A DNA stretch of 64,000 bases from Forficula auricularia (taxonomy: Eukaryota; Arthropoda; Insecta; Dermaptera; Forficulidae), in contig JALMQS010000055.1 of NCBI GenBank assembly GCA_024734495.1, positions 14,356,930-14,420,929 on the forward strand, written 5' to 3'. Shown piece by piece: positions 45,277 to 53,214 of this stretch. How positions within the stretch are numbered: the stretch's first letter is position 1; every line of letters begins with the position of its first letter. Both the position numbers and the translations under genes were made by a program. The notes beneath the pieces were generated by a model that searched no databases, was not told the origin of the DNA, and saw nothing but the letters and a program-made list of their open reading frames with translations.

Positions 45277-46141
45277 TATAATTGAGGGGAAGACGAACAT
45301 TAATTAGTATTGGGATTTTCACAAATCATTCATAATATAAAAACAATATACACAAAACAAAAATAATAATCATAACTCTACTTACAACAAAAAGTCAATG
45401 AAAGTAGTTCAAAAAATAGTTACTTTCTGTCTCCTTTGACAATGCCAAAAAACATTATAAAAATTCTTTTTCATCTCGAATAGAAAACAAAGTAAAAAGC
45501 AATTGATGATCCATATGTTAATGAGATATATATAAATGAATGAATGTATAACATGTCCCCACCAATCATTGGATGCGCAGAATATCGTTGCGCATATCGG
45601 TATAGTTGTTGGTTTTTTTTTTTAAATTTATATTACAATTATTTACAAATTTATAAATATGGTCATTCTCAGTCCCAAAATTTTTACAAAATATATACAA
45701 AACTTTGTATATATTTTTGTAAAAATTTATGTATATATTTTGTAAAAATTTTGGGACTGAGAATGACCATATTTATAAATTTTTGTAAATAATTGTAATA
45801 TAAATTTAAAAAAAAAAACCAACAATATACCGATATGCGCAACGATATTCTGCGCATCCAATGATTGGTGGGGACATGTTATACATTCATTCATTTATAT
45901 ATATCTCATTAACATATGGATCATCAATTGCTTTTACTTGCTTTTCTATTCGAATGAAAGAATTTTTATAATGTTTTTTTGGCATGTCAAAGGAGACAGA
46001 AAGCTATTTTTTGAACTACTTCATTGACTTCTTTGTTGATAATAGAGTTATGATTATTATTTTTGTTTTGTTTATATTGTTTTTATATTATGAATGATTT
46101 GTGAAAATCCCAATAATAATTGATTCGTCTTCCCCAATTAT

Positions 46142-46186
46142 ATAGACCTGAAGAAGGAGAATAAATCTCCGAAACGTCGGTTTAAC
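46142..46186 (+). ncRNA. Hammerhead-like motif, right arm of the 1.1-kb palindrome
   Basis: Plus strand: CTGAAGA (46,148-46,154), stem II GGAGA, loop, TCTCC, GAAAC (46,171-46,175), GTC (46,176-46,178), GGTTT. It is on the sense strand of the betaglycan-like pre-mRNA, about 160 bases upstream of exon 2. Confidence 0.55.
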
Positions 46187-46338
46187 TAAATAAATGTAAA
46201 ATAATAAAACCTCTATAATCTTATTTTTAACCACCGTGGACTGCTTTCATCAATCGTCAATTACTATTTATACCAGTCCGTCTCCTAAGAAAATCTCTAT
46301 CAAGTATGTTAATATATTTGATTTAATTCCCTTTACAG

Positions 46339-46661
46339 ATATCCCTGAATTGTGTGTCGTTCAACGTTTAACTACACGTTACGTAACAGCAACGATTGAA
46401 AACCCAGTTCGGATTCAAAGCTGCTGGACAGATAGACACCGGAAAATTTCCGAGTCTATTCAAGCTCACGCATTTTCAATAAGCAACACTCGAACAATTA
46501 CAATTGAATTGACCACCTCTAATTTTGACGAAGATAAGGCTTCATCAGTCGAAGAGGTTTTTCTTCTACCTGAAAATGTCACACTCATTTTAGGGGCAAA
46601 TCAAGTGGCATTGATTAAATTGACTGCGGACCGGGAAATCACATCCAATATTACCGTTCTT
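46339..46661 (+). CDS. TGFBR3: Betaglycan-like gene, exon 2 (orphan domain, first part)
   Basis: The acceptor CCCTTTACAG ends at 46,338 and the donor GTAAGT begins at 46,662. With exon 1 it starts DIPELCVVQRLTTRYVTATI and continues to a second cysteine (QSCWTD), then QAHAFSISNTRTITIELTT and LLPENVTLILGANQVALIKL. The spacing LC to SC and the following beta-strand pattern match the start of the betaglycan/endoglin orphan domain (LCELSP...LSGC in vertebrates). There are two possible N-glycosylation sites (NVT, NIT). It ends in phase 0. Betaglycan is a membrane TGF-beta/inhibin co-receptor; that role is inferred from domain order only. Confidence 0.7.
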
Positions 46662-46857
46662 GTAAGTATAATTATGAATGAAGCAATCTTCATTGACACG
46701 AAGTTTTCAAATATAATTCTGTAGTTCATTTTAGTGCCCCATAAAAAATATGATAAAATAAACTTCATTCAGTAGCTAGCAGAATTTTACATTAGATTTA
46801 CTATAAAACTTGAGTAAAATTTTTAAGCTGTGTATACGATTATAAGAGTACTTTAAC

Positions 46858-47021
46858 CGAGGGGTGAACCGATACCTAATATTGTGTACACCTACTTCCA
46901 CTTCCACTTTCATTTCCAAGTAGAAAACAATAGATGAAGGGGTATTATCTAATTAATTCCAGAATAATCCCACATAATTCAAAAACGAATACACCTAATT
47001 CCAATCGCGGTTCACCCCTCG
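46858..47021. mobile_element. hAT-type MITE, sister of the 32.2-kb copy, in intron 2
   Basis: The ends CGAGGGGTGAACCG and CGGTTCACCCCTCG are perfect inverted repeats. The flanks ACTTTAAC and ACTTAAAT match at six of eight positions, as expected of an aged 8-bp duplication. The internal 'cacttccactttcatttcc' is shared with 32,185-32,349. Confidence 0.8.
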
Positions 47022-47690
47022 ACTTAAATGTAATAGGGATTTCATATCTATGCGTTGAGCCAACTATCTGGAATACAAGTATCGCACTTGGGGTCGGTCT
47101 TGAGGGGAAGATTCCTTCTGACACTATATAAAACATATTATATAATGAGGCTTGATTCAACCTTTAAATTCTTCGTAATGTAAAGAAAACATTTCGGCGA
47201 AAATATTGTCTCTAATCACATTAGAATTTTGAAAAACGTTATCTTTTTTTAATAATTTAAAAACTCAATTGCTTTTATTCATGATTTACAATGCGGGCTT
47301 AGCCTTAAAATTATATTTACTAGCCACTAGAATTTTACATTCAAGTTTACTATACTAGGTAAATTTTTTTGACAGTGCATATACCTAAATGTCGGAGGGA
47401 TTCAATTTCATTTCTAGCGTTGAGGTAACTGCTCAAAATACAATTATGGTAGTTGGATTCAAATCCTGAGAAGGTAATTTCAATTGGCACTAAATAATAC
47501 ATATCCAATAAGATCTTTGATTAGGCCCTTAAATTCTTCGCAATGTAAAGATGATAAACATCTCTACGTTTTTAAACCACCTTTTGTTGAACATCAGCAG
47601 TAAATATTGGAAAATAATTTATTTTACAAAGTGAGTTTCAAAAGTCTTAGTTTTAAGCGAAAGGCAAATTTTTAATAAATTTAATTAGGT
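47022..47690. other. AT-rich intron 2 sequence with a degenerate direct repeat
   Basis: No gene is seen. 'cctttaaattcttcgtaatg' near 47,161 and 'cccttaaattcttcgcaatg' near 47,526 mark an old direct repeat of about 365 bases. Confidence 0.45.
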
Positions 47691-47698
47691 TAACTTGT

Positions 47699-47741
47699 AA
47701 ACTCCTGATGATGGACTAATAATCCAAAATATATTGAGTTT
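47699..47741 (+). ncRNA. Hammerhead-like motif with perfect stem I but altered GAAA (E6)
   Basis: AAACTC (47,699-47,704) pairs perfectly with GAGTTT (47,736-47,741). CTGATGA is at 47,705-47,711, followed by stem II GGA...TCC. The second core box reads AAAA instead of GAAA, so the copy is probably inactive. Confidence 0.45.
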
Positions 47742-47850
47742 GTATAAACCTCTTTGAGTTTTATTTCATTCACTGTGAAACTACACACCCTTTACTCTAT
47801 TAACTAACATCATGTTTCACCTAAAACCTACACCACTTTCCATAAGTAAA
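47699..47850 (+). mobile_element. Single E-family unit (E6) in intron 2
   Basis: From left: a hammerhead-like core, then 'gttttatttcattcactgtg', then 'tgtttcacctaaaacctaca', the shared E-family end. It is a solo unit rather than a palindrome and shows the family's internal order. Confidence 0.65.
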
Positions 47851-47892
47851 AAAAAAATTAATTAGGAATGGAGGAAAAATTCATCAACATGT

Positions 47893-47976
47893 CAAACATC
47901 TTAGCCAACCGGGAATCGAACTCGGACCTTCGGGTATCCAGCGCGACCTTCTTAATAATTGAGCCACCGGCCTAAT
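47893..47976 (-). repeat. tRNA-like sequence (pseudo-tRNA or SINE head)
   Basis: The minus strand has a box-A-like TGGCTCAATTATTAAG and box-B-like GAGTTCGATTCC at tRNA spacing. 3' and 5' ends (AGGCCGG and TTGGCTA) pair with G-U wobbles. The anticodon arm does not fold convincingly and no anticodon is called. A tRNA-derived SINE head is more likely than a functional tRNA. Confidence 0.45.
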
Positions 47977-48887
47977 TATCAGTCGATCTCAGAAGTATAT
48001 TTGAAAAATATTATATAATAGATGACCGGGATTGGCCTGGAATTGAGGTCGGCCAATGCTACTATTGTTAAGAGAGTCACGCCGATCTTGTATAAAAGTC
48101 TTGTAAGAGTTATTTCGGGCTGGTCCAGATGTCTGTTGACAATTTTTTCTTTATTTTTAATTTTATTTATTGCCTTTAAGAAGTACTCGCAAAATATAAA
48201 TTAGAATAAACATTTTAAATTGTTTTTTTAGGGAACGCGGTGTTGGTTTATAGTGAAACATTGTTAAAATTAAATTAGGTTGGAGTTGGCGGTGTTTCAC
48301 AAGGAGAAATTAAAATACAAAGATTTGTTTTTTTTTCGTTCATCATTTTATTTTATCTTCAGTCAATGTTCTCCTGACGATGAGAGAGAAATATATAGAT
48401 CAGGGGTGGCCACAACGTGGCTCGCAAGCCGCATGTGGTTCTTCAGTCAATCTCGAGAGGCTCTTGAATCCTCTTGAATAATACTGATTTTAAAAACTAT
48501 AATAATTAAATTAAAAAAATAATAATACAAAAATTAAATTAATTTTTTTTATGAACAGGCAACGTTGTTCACTCACCACTTTCTTTACTTATTTCTTTTT
48601 TTATTGTAATTGAACACTAATGTTATAAGTAGGCGCAGTAGGAGCAAAAAATAAATGTTACGTCATTTATATTTTATAAAATAAAATATGTGTCTTTTTT
48701 TTAATATACCATTAATTAATCTCCAAACAATGTGGCTCGCTTTGAAACAGTTTTATAAATTTGCGGCTCCCAAAGTTAAGGTTAGTTAAATTGAAAGTTT
48801 TTGCCGAGAGTAGTAGAATTTTTATATATTGAAGGAGACAATAAAATAGTGTGTCTTCTGCTGGAATTATAAATTTTATTTATTTAT

Positions 48888-48933
48888 AACGAGACTATAG
48901 TTTCGAGGGCTTTCCCCTCTTCATCAGTCTATT
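48888..48933 (-). ncRNA. Hammerhead-like motif, left arm of 48.9-kb palindrome
   Basis: Minus strand: CTGATGA (48,927-48,921), stem II GAGGGGAAAGCCCTC, GAAAC (48,905-48,901 region), TATA, GTC (48,895-48,893). Stem III CTATAG is self-complementary. Confidence 0.55.
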
Positions 48934-49010
48934 ACAATGGATTCACAGGAATTAATTTATGAATGAAATGTTAAAATCTTTCATAAATTAATTCCTGTGA
49001 ATCCATTGTA

Positions 49011-49056
49011 ATAGACTGATGAAGAGGGCAAAGCCCTCGAAACTATAGTCTCGTTA
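49011..49056 (+). ncRNA. Hammerhead-like motif, right arm of 48.9-kb palindrome
   Basis: Plus strand: CTGATGA (49,016-49,022), six-pair stem II GAGGGC AAA GCCCTC, GAAAC (49,039-49,043), TATA, GTC (49,048-49,050). It is a clean core. Stem I next to the core is short (GA/TC) with a possible extension after a mismatch. Confidence 0.58.
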
Positions 49057-49697
49057 TAAATAAATAAAATTTATAATTCCAGCAGAAGACACACTCTTTT
49101 ATTGTCTCCTTCAAGTTAAGGTTAGTGACCACCCCTGATATCGAGTAAACTTAAAAAAATCTTTGTATTTTAATTTCTCCTTGTGAACACCACCAATTCC
49201 AACCTAATTTAATTTTAAATTGAATTATCATTCATGGTGTAACTATTATTGGTTCTAATTAGCTTCTTAAAAATTATAATATTAACAATACTGAAATATT
49301 GACTGCCGGCCAAATTTGTTTGTCATTTAGTAGTAAGTGAAATATTCGGAAATATTTTTATTATATATAAAGATAAGTATTAATCAATGTTTTGCCACTA
49401 AAATTTAAGAACATTCAATAAGGAAACGAAACTAATCATTTAGGCCTGAGAACGGCTAAAATAATATTTAATTGCAACGAAGTTTTCTCTGGAGAGAGAT
49501 GGTCTGGTAGAACTTTTAATTGAAAGTAATGGAAGGCAGCCCAGAGGTAGTGAGGAAATAAAAAATTAACACATATCCAAATAAGGTGTAATTTATTGGA
49601 ATCCTTTGAGAAAAAGAAGAAAAAAATTGTTTTAGGTTAAAAATAAAATAAAATGAGAGAGTCTTCTGTTTTTTAAATAAAATAATTTTTAATTATT

Positions 49698-49744
49698 TCT
49701 AGAGACTATAGTTTCGAAGGCATTGCCTTCATCATCAGTCTATC
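49698..49744 (-). ncRNA. Hammerhead-like motif, left arm of 49.7-kb palindrome
   Basis: Minus strand: TAGA, CTGATGA (49,738-49,732), six-pair stem II GAAGGC AAT GCCTTC, GAAAC (49,715-49,711), TATA, GTC (49,706-49,704), TCTA. All core bases fit, and TAGA/TCTA gives a four-pair stem I. It is among the best cores in the window. Confidence 0.62.
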
Positions 49745-49966
49745 ACAAATATTTCAAATTAGTTACAAATTAAGATTTATCTAATAATTTTGAAAAATAT
49801 ATAATGTCTTTTTCTTCATGTTTCCTCTTGGGAGATTTGAATTAATTATATTTATATTCAAATCTCCCAAGAGGAAACATGAATAAAAAGACATTATATA
49901 TTTTTCAAAATTTTCTATGTATAAATCTTAATTTGTAACTAATTTGAAATATTTGTGATAGACTGA

Positions 49967-50003
49967 TGATGAAGGCAATGACTTCGAAACTATAGTCTCT
50001 AGA
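49967..50003 (+). ncRNA. Hammerhead-like motif, right arm of 49.7-kb palindrome
   Basis: Plus strand: TAGA (49,969-49,972), CTGATGA (49,973-49,979), stem II weakened by one change (GAAGGCAATGACTTC), GAAAC (49,986-49,990), TATA, GTC (49,995-49,997), TCTA (49,998-50,001). Confidence 0.58.
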
Positions 50004-50225
50004 AATAATTAAAAATTATTTTATTTAAAAAACAGAAGACTCTCTCATTTATTTTATTTTTAATCTAAAATAAAAACAATTCTGTTACCATCGACAGTGA
50101 AATCTTTTATTCAACTAATAAAAAAAATTGTTTTTTTATGCTTCTGCTAAGGAAGAAAACAATTTTAACCACTGCTCTAGAGAGAGGAAGGAAGCATTTT
50201 ATTTGTTTCCTTAATTGATCCCTTG

Positions 50226-50270
50226 AAACCCTGAAGAAGCAGGGAAGAATCTTTCGAAACGTCGGTTTGA
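50226..50270 (+). ncRNA. Hammerhead-like motif, H family
   Basis: AAACC (50,227-50,231), CTGAAGA (50,232-50,238), a loose stem II, GAAAC (50,257-50,261), GTC (50,262-50,264), GGTTT (50,265-50,269). Stem I is a perfect five pairs and the core is intact, but stem II contains mismatches. Confidence 0.55.
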
Positions 50271-50559
50271 TGGGAAAGGAGGAAGGATTCATCTTATTTG
50301 GATATGTTAATTTTTTCTTTCCTTACTGCCCCTGGGTTGCCTTCCATTACTTTCAAATAAATAATATTTTATTTTTATAAAAATAACATTAAATTTAACC
50401 TTGGAATGTGATGATTAAAATTATTTGTTCATTTTAAAGATTTTAATTAATGTGTTTCTTCCAATAGTGAAGTTTTAATATTTAGCGCCTGATAATGCAA
50501 CCCGTTAGTTCAGACAGATCCATTTGAATGCATATCCTACCATTTGCAGGCGGCGCTGA

Positions 50560-50820
50560 TCAAGATGATCATATTGAAGTAAAGGGTTACACCATAAAGG
50601 TGGGTAATTATAAGTCAGATTAATGTCTCGAATGATTCAAAGCTATATGTGGCGGCGAAACCGGAGTCTAGAAAGGACCTATAAAAGTCATTGGGAAAAC
50701 CGAGTTGCTAAATGCGTTGTTTGAAGAATATCTACTTCTGGTCATGGTTATTTAAAAATCGCGTGTTTCATACGAATATAAGCCTTTGAGGGGGACTATT
50801 AAAGTCTGTTCTAAATTTGT
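50560..50820 (-). mobile_element. Decayed LINE 3' fragment (Jockey/CR1-type)
   Basis: On the minus strand the order and spacing match the 3' portion of the LINE at 21.5 kb, for example 'aagcctttgagggggac' against 'agggcattaggggggat', and 'gttacaccataaaggtg' at the 3' end. It is heavily mutated with no usable frame. Confidence 0.5.
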
Positions 50821-51060
50821 CCACAGAATCGAGTCACGTAACTTAATTTGAATTTTATTACAACTATTATAGTTCTATAATTAAATAATAACATACATAT
50901 TTCTTTTTAAATACAACCTTCTATTACTGAAATACAAAATATAGAATTATAAATTAATAATATAATATTTCATTGTTTGCCTCCATAATCAAATATTTAA
51001 AAGGATCGTAGGGAGTTGGATCAAAATTTAAATCAAACGCAAAGTTTTTTAATTCAATGC

Positions 51061-51100
51061 GCCAAACGTTTCGTCACTGATTAGTGACTTCCTCACTGGC
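51061..51100 (-). ncRNA. Variant hammerhead-like motif, left arm (core GTGAGGA)
   Basis: Minus strand: GCCA (51,100-51,097), GTGAGGA (51,096-51,090), perfect five-pair stem II GTCAC/GTGAC, GAAAC (51,072-51,068), GTT, TGGC (51,064-51,061). All stems are perfect, but the C that begins CTGANGA is G. Confidence 0.4.
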
Positions 51101-51230
51101 TCATTTTATAAATTTATTTGTCAGGAGTTCTTACTACGAGAAAAACATTCCAAAGAGTAGGCATGTCTTCACCGAATCATTCAATTTGTTAACAAGACAA
51201 TATATAAAACATTAATAAAAATAATTTTTA

Positions 51231-51660
51231 GAAAAAAATAAAACCGACTTCAAAAAAATTAAATGCAACAAATAAAATAATAAGAACTCAAAAATAAAAT
51301 AAAATGCACTAAAAGGTATAAAATAATTGACTAATTTAGTTTCAACTAAACGACGAAATTTTTACATGAAATCATTTATTGAAGTCGGTGCCAAACATAT
51401 TCATTTTATTTACGGATCTTTCTTAGTACGTTTGGCTGGTAATGATTACAACGTCGCGTAAGCTTGCTTTTATAGTTTGTTTGGCACCGACTTCAAAAAG
51501 TGATTTCATGTAAAAATTTCGTCGTTTAGTTGTAACTAAATTAGATAATTATTTTATACCTTTTGGTGCATTTTATTTGATTTTTGAGTTCTTATTATTT
51601 TATTTGTTGCATTTAATTTTTTTGAAGTCGGTTTTATTTTTTTCCTAAAAATTATTTTTA
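51231..51660. mobile_element. Foldback element, B family
   Basis: It has the same arms as 7,505-7,905 ('ctaaacgacgaaatt', 'gaagtcggtgccaaac' and complements), here nested in the I-family element. Confidence 0.7.
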
Positions 51661-51769
51661 TTTTTCTCTTTTTAGTGATGTTATTAATAGTGACTTAATA
51701 TATTACCTTGCATGAATCTCGTATAAGAAATATTCGTACGAATGAATCAGAAAATGATAATAAATAAAT

Positions 51770-52140
51770 AAATAAATAAATTTTATTGAACCAATTATTT
51801 TACATGGATTAACGTAAACATTTCATTTGATCTTCTACTTCGGAGATTACTTCTCCACCATCGACTGTCCTTGATCTTCTCGGCTTGCGATAATGTTTTT
51901 AGTCCGTGTTTTTAATAAGAGGAAAAATTGAAGAAATAAAAAAAACCTCTTTGCAATCTTCTAGATAATGATAAATAAATAAACCAATTATTTTACATGA
52001 ATTTATGCATACATTGTTTTTGAGCTTCGATTCCGGAGATTACTTCTCCACCATCGAGTGTCCTTGATCATCTTTTAGTCCTTGTTTTTAATAAGAGGAA
52101 AAAACTAATTAAATAAAAAAACCTCTTTTCCGATAATTAT
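51770..52140. repeat. Two tandem L-family repeats
   Basis: 'ggagattacttctccaccat' occurs at about 51,841 and 52,031, each between 'caattattttacatg' and 'taataagaggaaaaa'. An inverted third copy lies at about 61,365-61,560. The conserved core is a small hairpin (GGAGA/TCTCC) followed on the minus strand by GAAT or GAAA. Confidence 0.65.
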
Positions 52141-52668
52141 TTCAATTCCATTATTCTCTCCCAATAATTTCCTCCAGAAAATGATAATAAAATTTAATTC
52201 ATAATTAGAGGAATTATCTCGAAACTTTAGCGGGTTTTAAATGAATGTTTTAAGATTGTTTTTTTTTATAAAAGATTTGTTATCATAATTTCGATTATTT
52301 GCTCATATGAATTAGAGATTTCCGCTATTTTGTCATTGATCATATCATTAGAACTTGACCAAATTAATATGGTACCAATCGGAAACTATACTGAACCCAA
52401 TGCAATAAAAATCATCAAAATTGGTTCACAATTGGCGAAGAAAAGAATAACATAGAATAAAAAAATCAGTCGAATTGAGAACCTCCTCCTTTTTTTTGAA
52501 GTCGGTTAAAAAAACAATTGTAATTGTTCTTCGTTATAATAATTACAATTGTTTTTTTAATGTTTTATATTGTCTTGATAAAACAAATTGAATGATTCGG
52601 TGAAGACATACTCTTTGGAATGTTTTTTCTTGTAGTTAGAACTCCTGACAAATAAGTTTATAAAATGA

Positions 52669-52708
52669 GCCATTGAGGAAGTCACTAATCAGTGACGAAA
52701 CGTTTGGC
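52669..52708 (+). ncRNA. Variant hammerhead-like motif, right arm (core TTGAGGA)
   Basis: Plus strand: GCCA (52,669-52,672), TTGAGGA (52,673-52,679), GTCAC/GTGAC stem II, GAAAC (52,697-52,701), GTT, TGGC (52,705-52,708). The first core base is T instead of C; other elements are perfect. Confidence 0.42.
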
Positions 52709-52889
52709 ACATTTAATTAAAAAGCTTTGCATTTGATATAAATTCTGGTCTAACTCCCTACGACCCTTTTAAATAAAAAATAATTAATAATATAATTATT
52801 ATTTATTTGTTTATTTATTTATTTCTAAAAATTTGAAAATCTATTTTCGTTTTCTAGTTCGCAATTTTATTGTATTTAATATTTTTCAG

Positions 52890-53191
52890 ATGCCTGAGAA
52901 ATCTCAGTTGGACGTCGATACCCGTTTTCTGCCTCATGTAATGTCACGTTATTGGTCACCCAAACGATGGTTTACTCGATTTATACACCGCAATCTACAG
53001 ATCGTGGATACTTATACTGAAATTTCATCGGCTAATTTAATTAGAATATCTTTGAGCTCACCGCCTTCTTCTTCAGATGTTTCATGCAATGAAACAATGC
53101 AAAGCTCTCCACCACATGTAAGAGCTTTCAAAGAGAATGAGCCGAAAGTCCAAGGATGCTTCTACGACGATTTTATTCATCAAAGTCTTGA
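52890..53191 (+). CDS. TGFBR3: Betaglycan-like gene, exon 3 (orphan domain)
   Basis: The acceptor TATTTTTCAG ends at 52,889 and the donor GTAAAA starts at 53,192. It is in phase 0 with exon 2 and starts MPEKSQLDVDTRFLPHVMSR. Landmarks are WFTRFIHRNLQIVDTY, a cysteine in DVSCNET and VQGCFYDD near the end. This order (short helix, strand, P-rich stretch, Cys, then QGC) follows the end of the first orphan subdomain in vertebrate betaglycan. A direct read-through stop just after SLE is intronic. One N-glycosylation site (NET). It ends in phase 2, and joining to exon 4 gives EDVYVIEL. Confidence 0.7.
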
Positions 53192-53214
53192 GTAAAATAA
53201 TCATTTGTTATTAT

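Larger units (their letters stand above)
45151..46302. mobile_element. 1.1-kb D-family palindrome beside exon 2
   Basis: Two arms of about 540 bases (45,151-45,715 and 45,730-46,262) are near-complements. Outer ends are 'gatgaaagcagtccacggtg' and its mirror. The right side has the extra asymmetric tail, read on the minus strand as 'cttaggagacggactgg' (up to about 46,302). Both arms carry a hammerhead-like motif. The whole element lies in intron 1, its tail ending about 36 bases before exon 2. It has no coding content. Confidence 0.85.
48825..49115. mobile_element. G-family palindrome with two hammerhead-like cores
   Basis: Arms of about 135 bases ('gaaggagacaataaaata' to 'ttcctgtgaatccattg') pair almost perfectly around 'gaatgaaatgttaaaat'. 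It is nested in a hAT element which is nested in an E-family element. Confidence 0.8.
48401..49137. mobile_element. hAT-type element carrying a nested palindrome
   Basis: The ends CAGGGGTGGCCAC and GTGACCACCCCTG are inverted repeats. The flanks ATATAGAT and ATATCGAG agree at six of eight positions. Subterminal 'acgtggctcgcaagccgcat' and 'tgcggctcccaaagtta' resemble other CAGGGGTGG hAT types. About 290 bases near its right end are a later G-family palindrome (48,825-49,115). It has no transposase frame. Confidence 0.75.
48230..49220. mobile_element. E-family inverted-repeat element split by a hAT insertion (E7)
   Basis: Left part 48,230-48,400 and right part 49,138-49,220 pair through 'ggagaaattaaaatacaaag' and its complement, and through 'aaattaaattaggttgg'. 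The left side alone carries the asymmetric end 'tgttggtttatagtgaaaca'. A decayed core (CTGACGA, about 48,373-48,379, then GAAAT) is on the plus strand. A hAT element, itself carrying a G-family palindrome, sits in the middle. Confidence 0.7.
49628..50084. mobile_element. G-family palindrome with two hammerhead-like cores
   Basis: Arms of about 215 bases run from 'gagagagtcttctgtttttt' inward to 'aaatctcccaagaggaaaca', mirrored on the right. The loop is under 30 bases. Confidence 0.8.
49520..50365. mobile_element. H-family inverted-repeat element with nested G-family palindrome
   Basis: Outer arms pair between 49,525-49,600 ('gaaagtaatggaaggcagcc') and 50,285-50,362 (its mirror). The centre is occupied by a G-family palindrome (49,628-50,084). 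A hammerhead-like motif (50,226-50,270) lies on the right side. It lies in intron 2. Confidence 0.7.
51003..52768. mobile_element. I-family inverted-repeat element with variant hammerhead-like cores
   Basis: Outer arms of about 225 bases (51,003-51,230 and 52,540-52,768) pair through 'gaatcattcaatttgtt', 'actcctgac' and 'gtcactgattagtgac'. They enclose a B-family foldback element and two copies of a hairpin-bearing repeat (L family). Each arm has a motif shaped like a hammerhead with the first core base changed. It is in intron 2, ending about 120 bases before exon 3. Confidence 0.75.

Noticed and set aside
45544..45792. 82-codon frame in the 45-46 kb region
   Set aside because: It crosses the centre of a palindrome and reads its two complementary arms, so it is a by-product of the inverted repeat.
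48022..48477. Short plus-strand frames around 48.0-48.5 kb
   Set aside because: They fall in intron 2 and across E-family and hAT boundaries, with no splice support or recognisable motifs.
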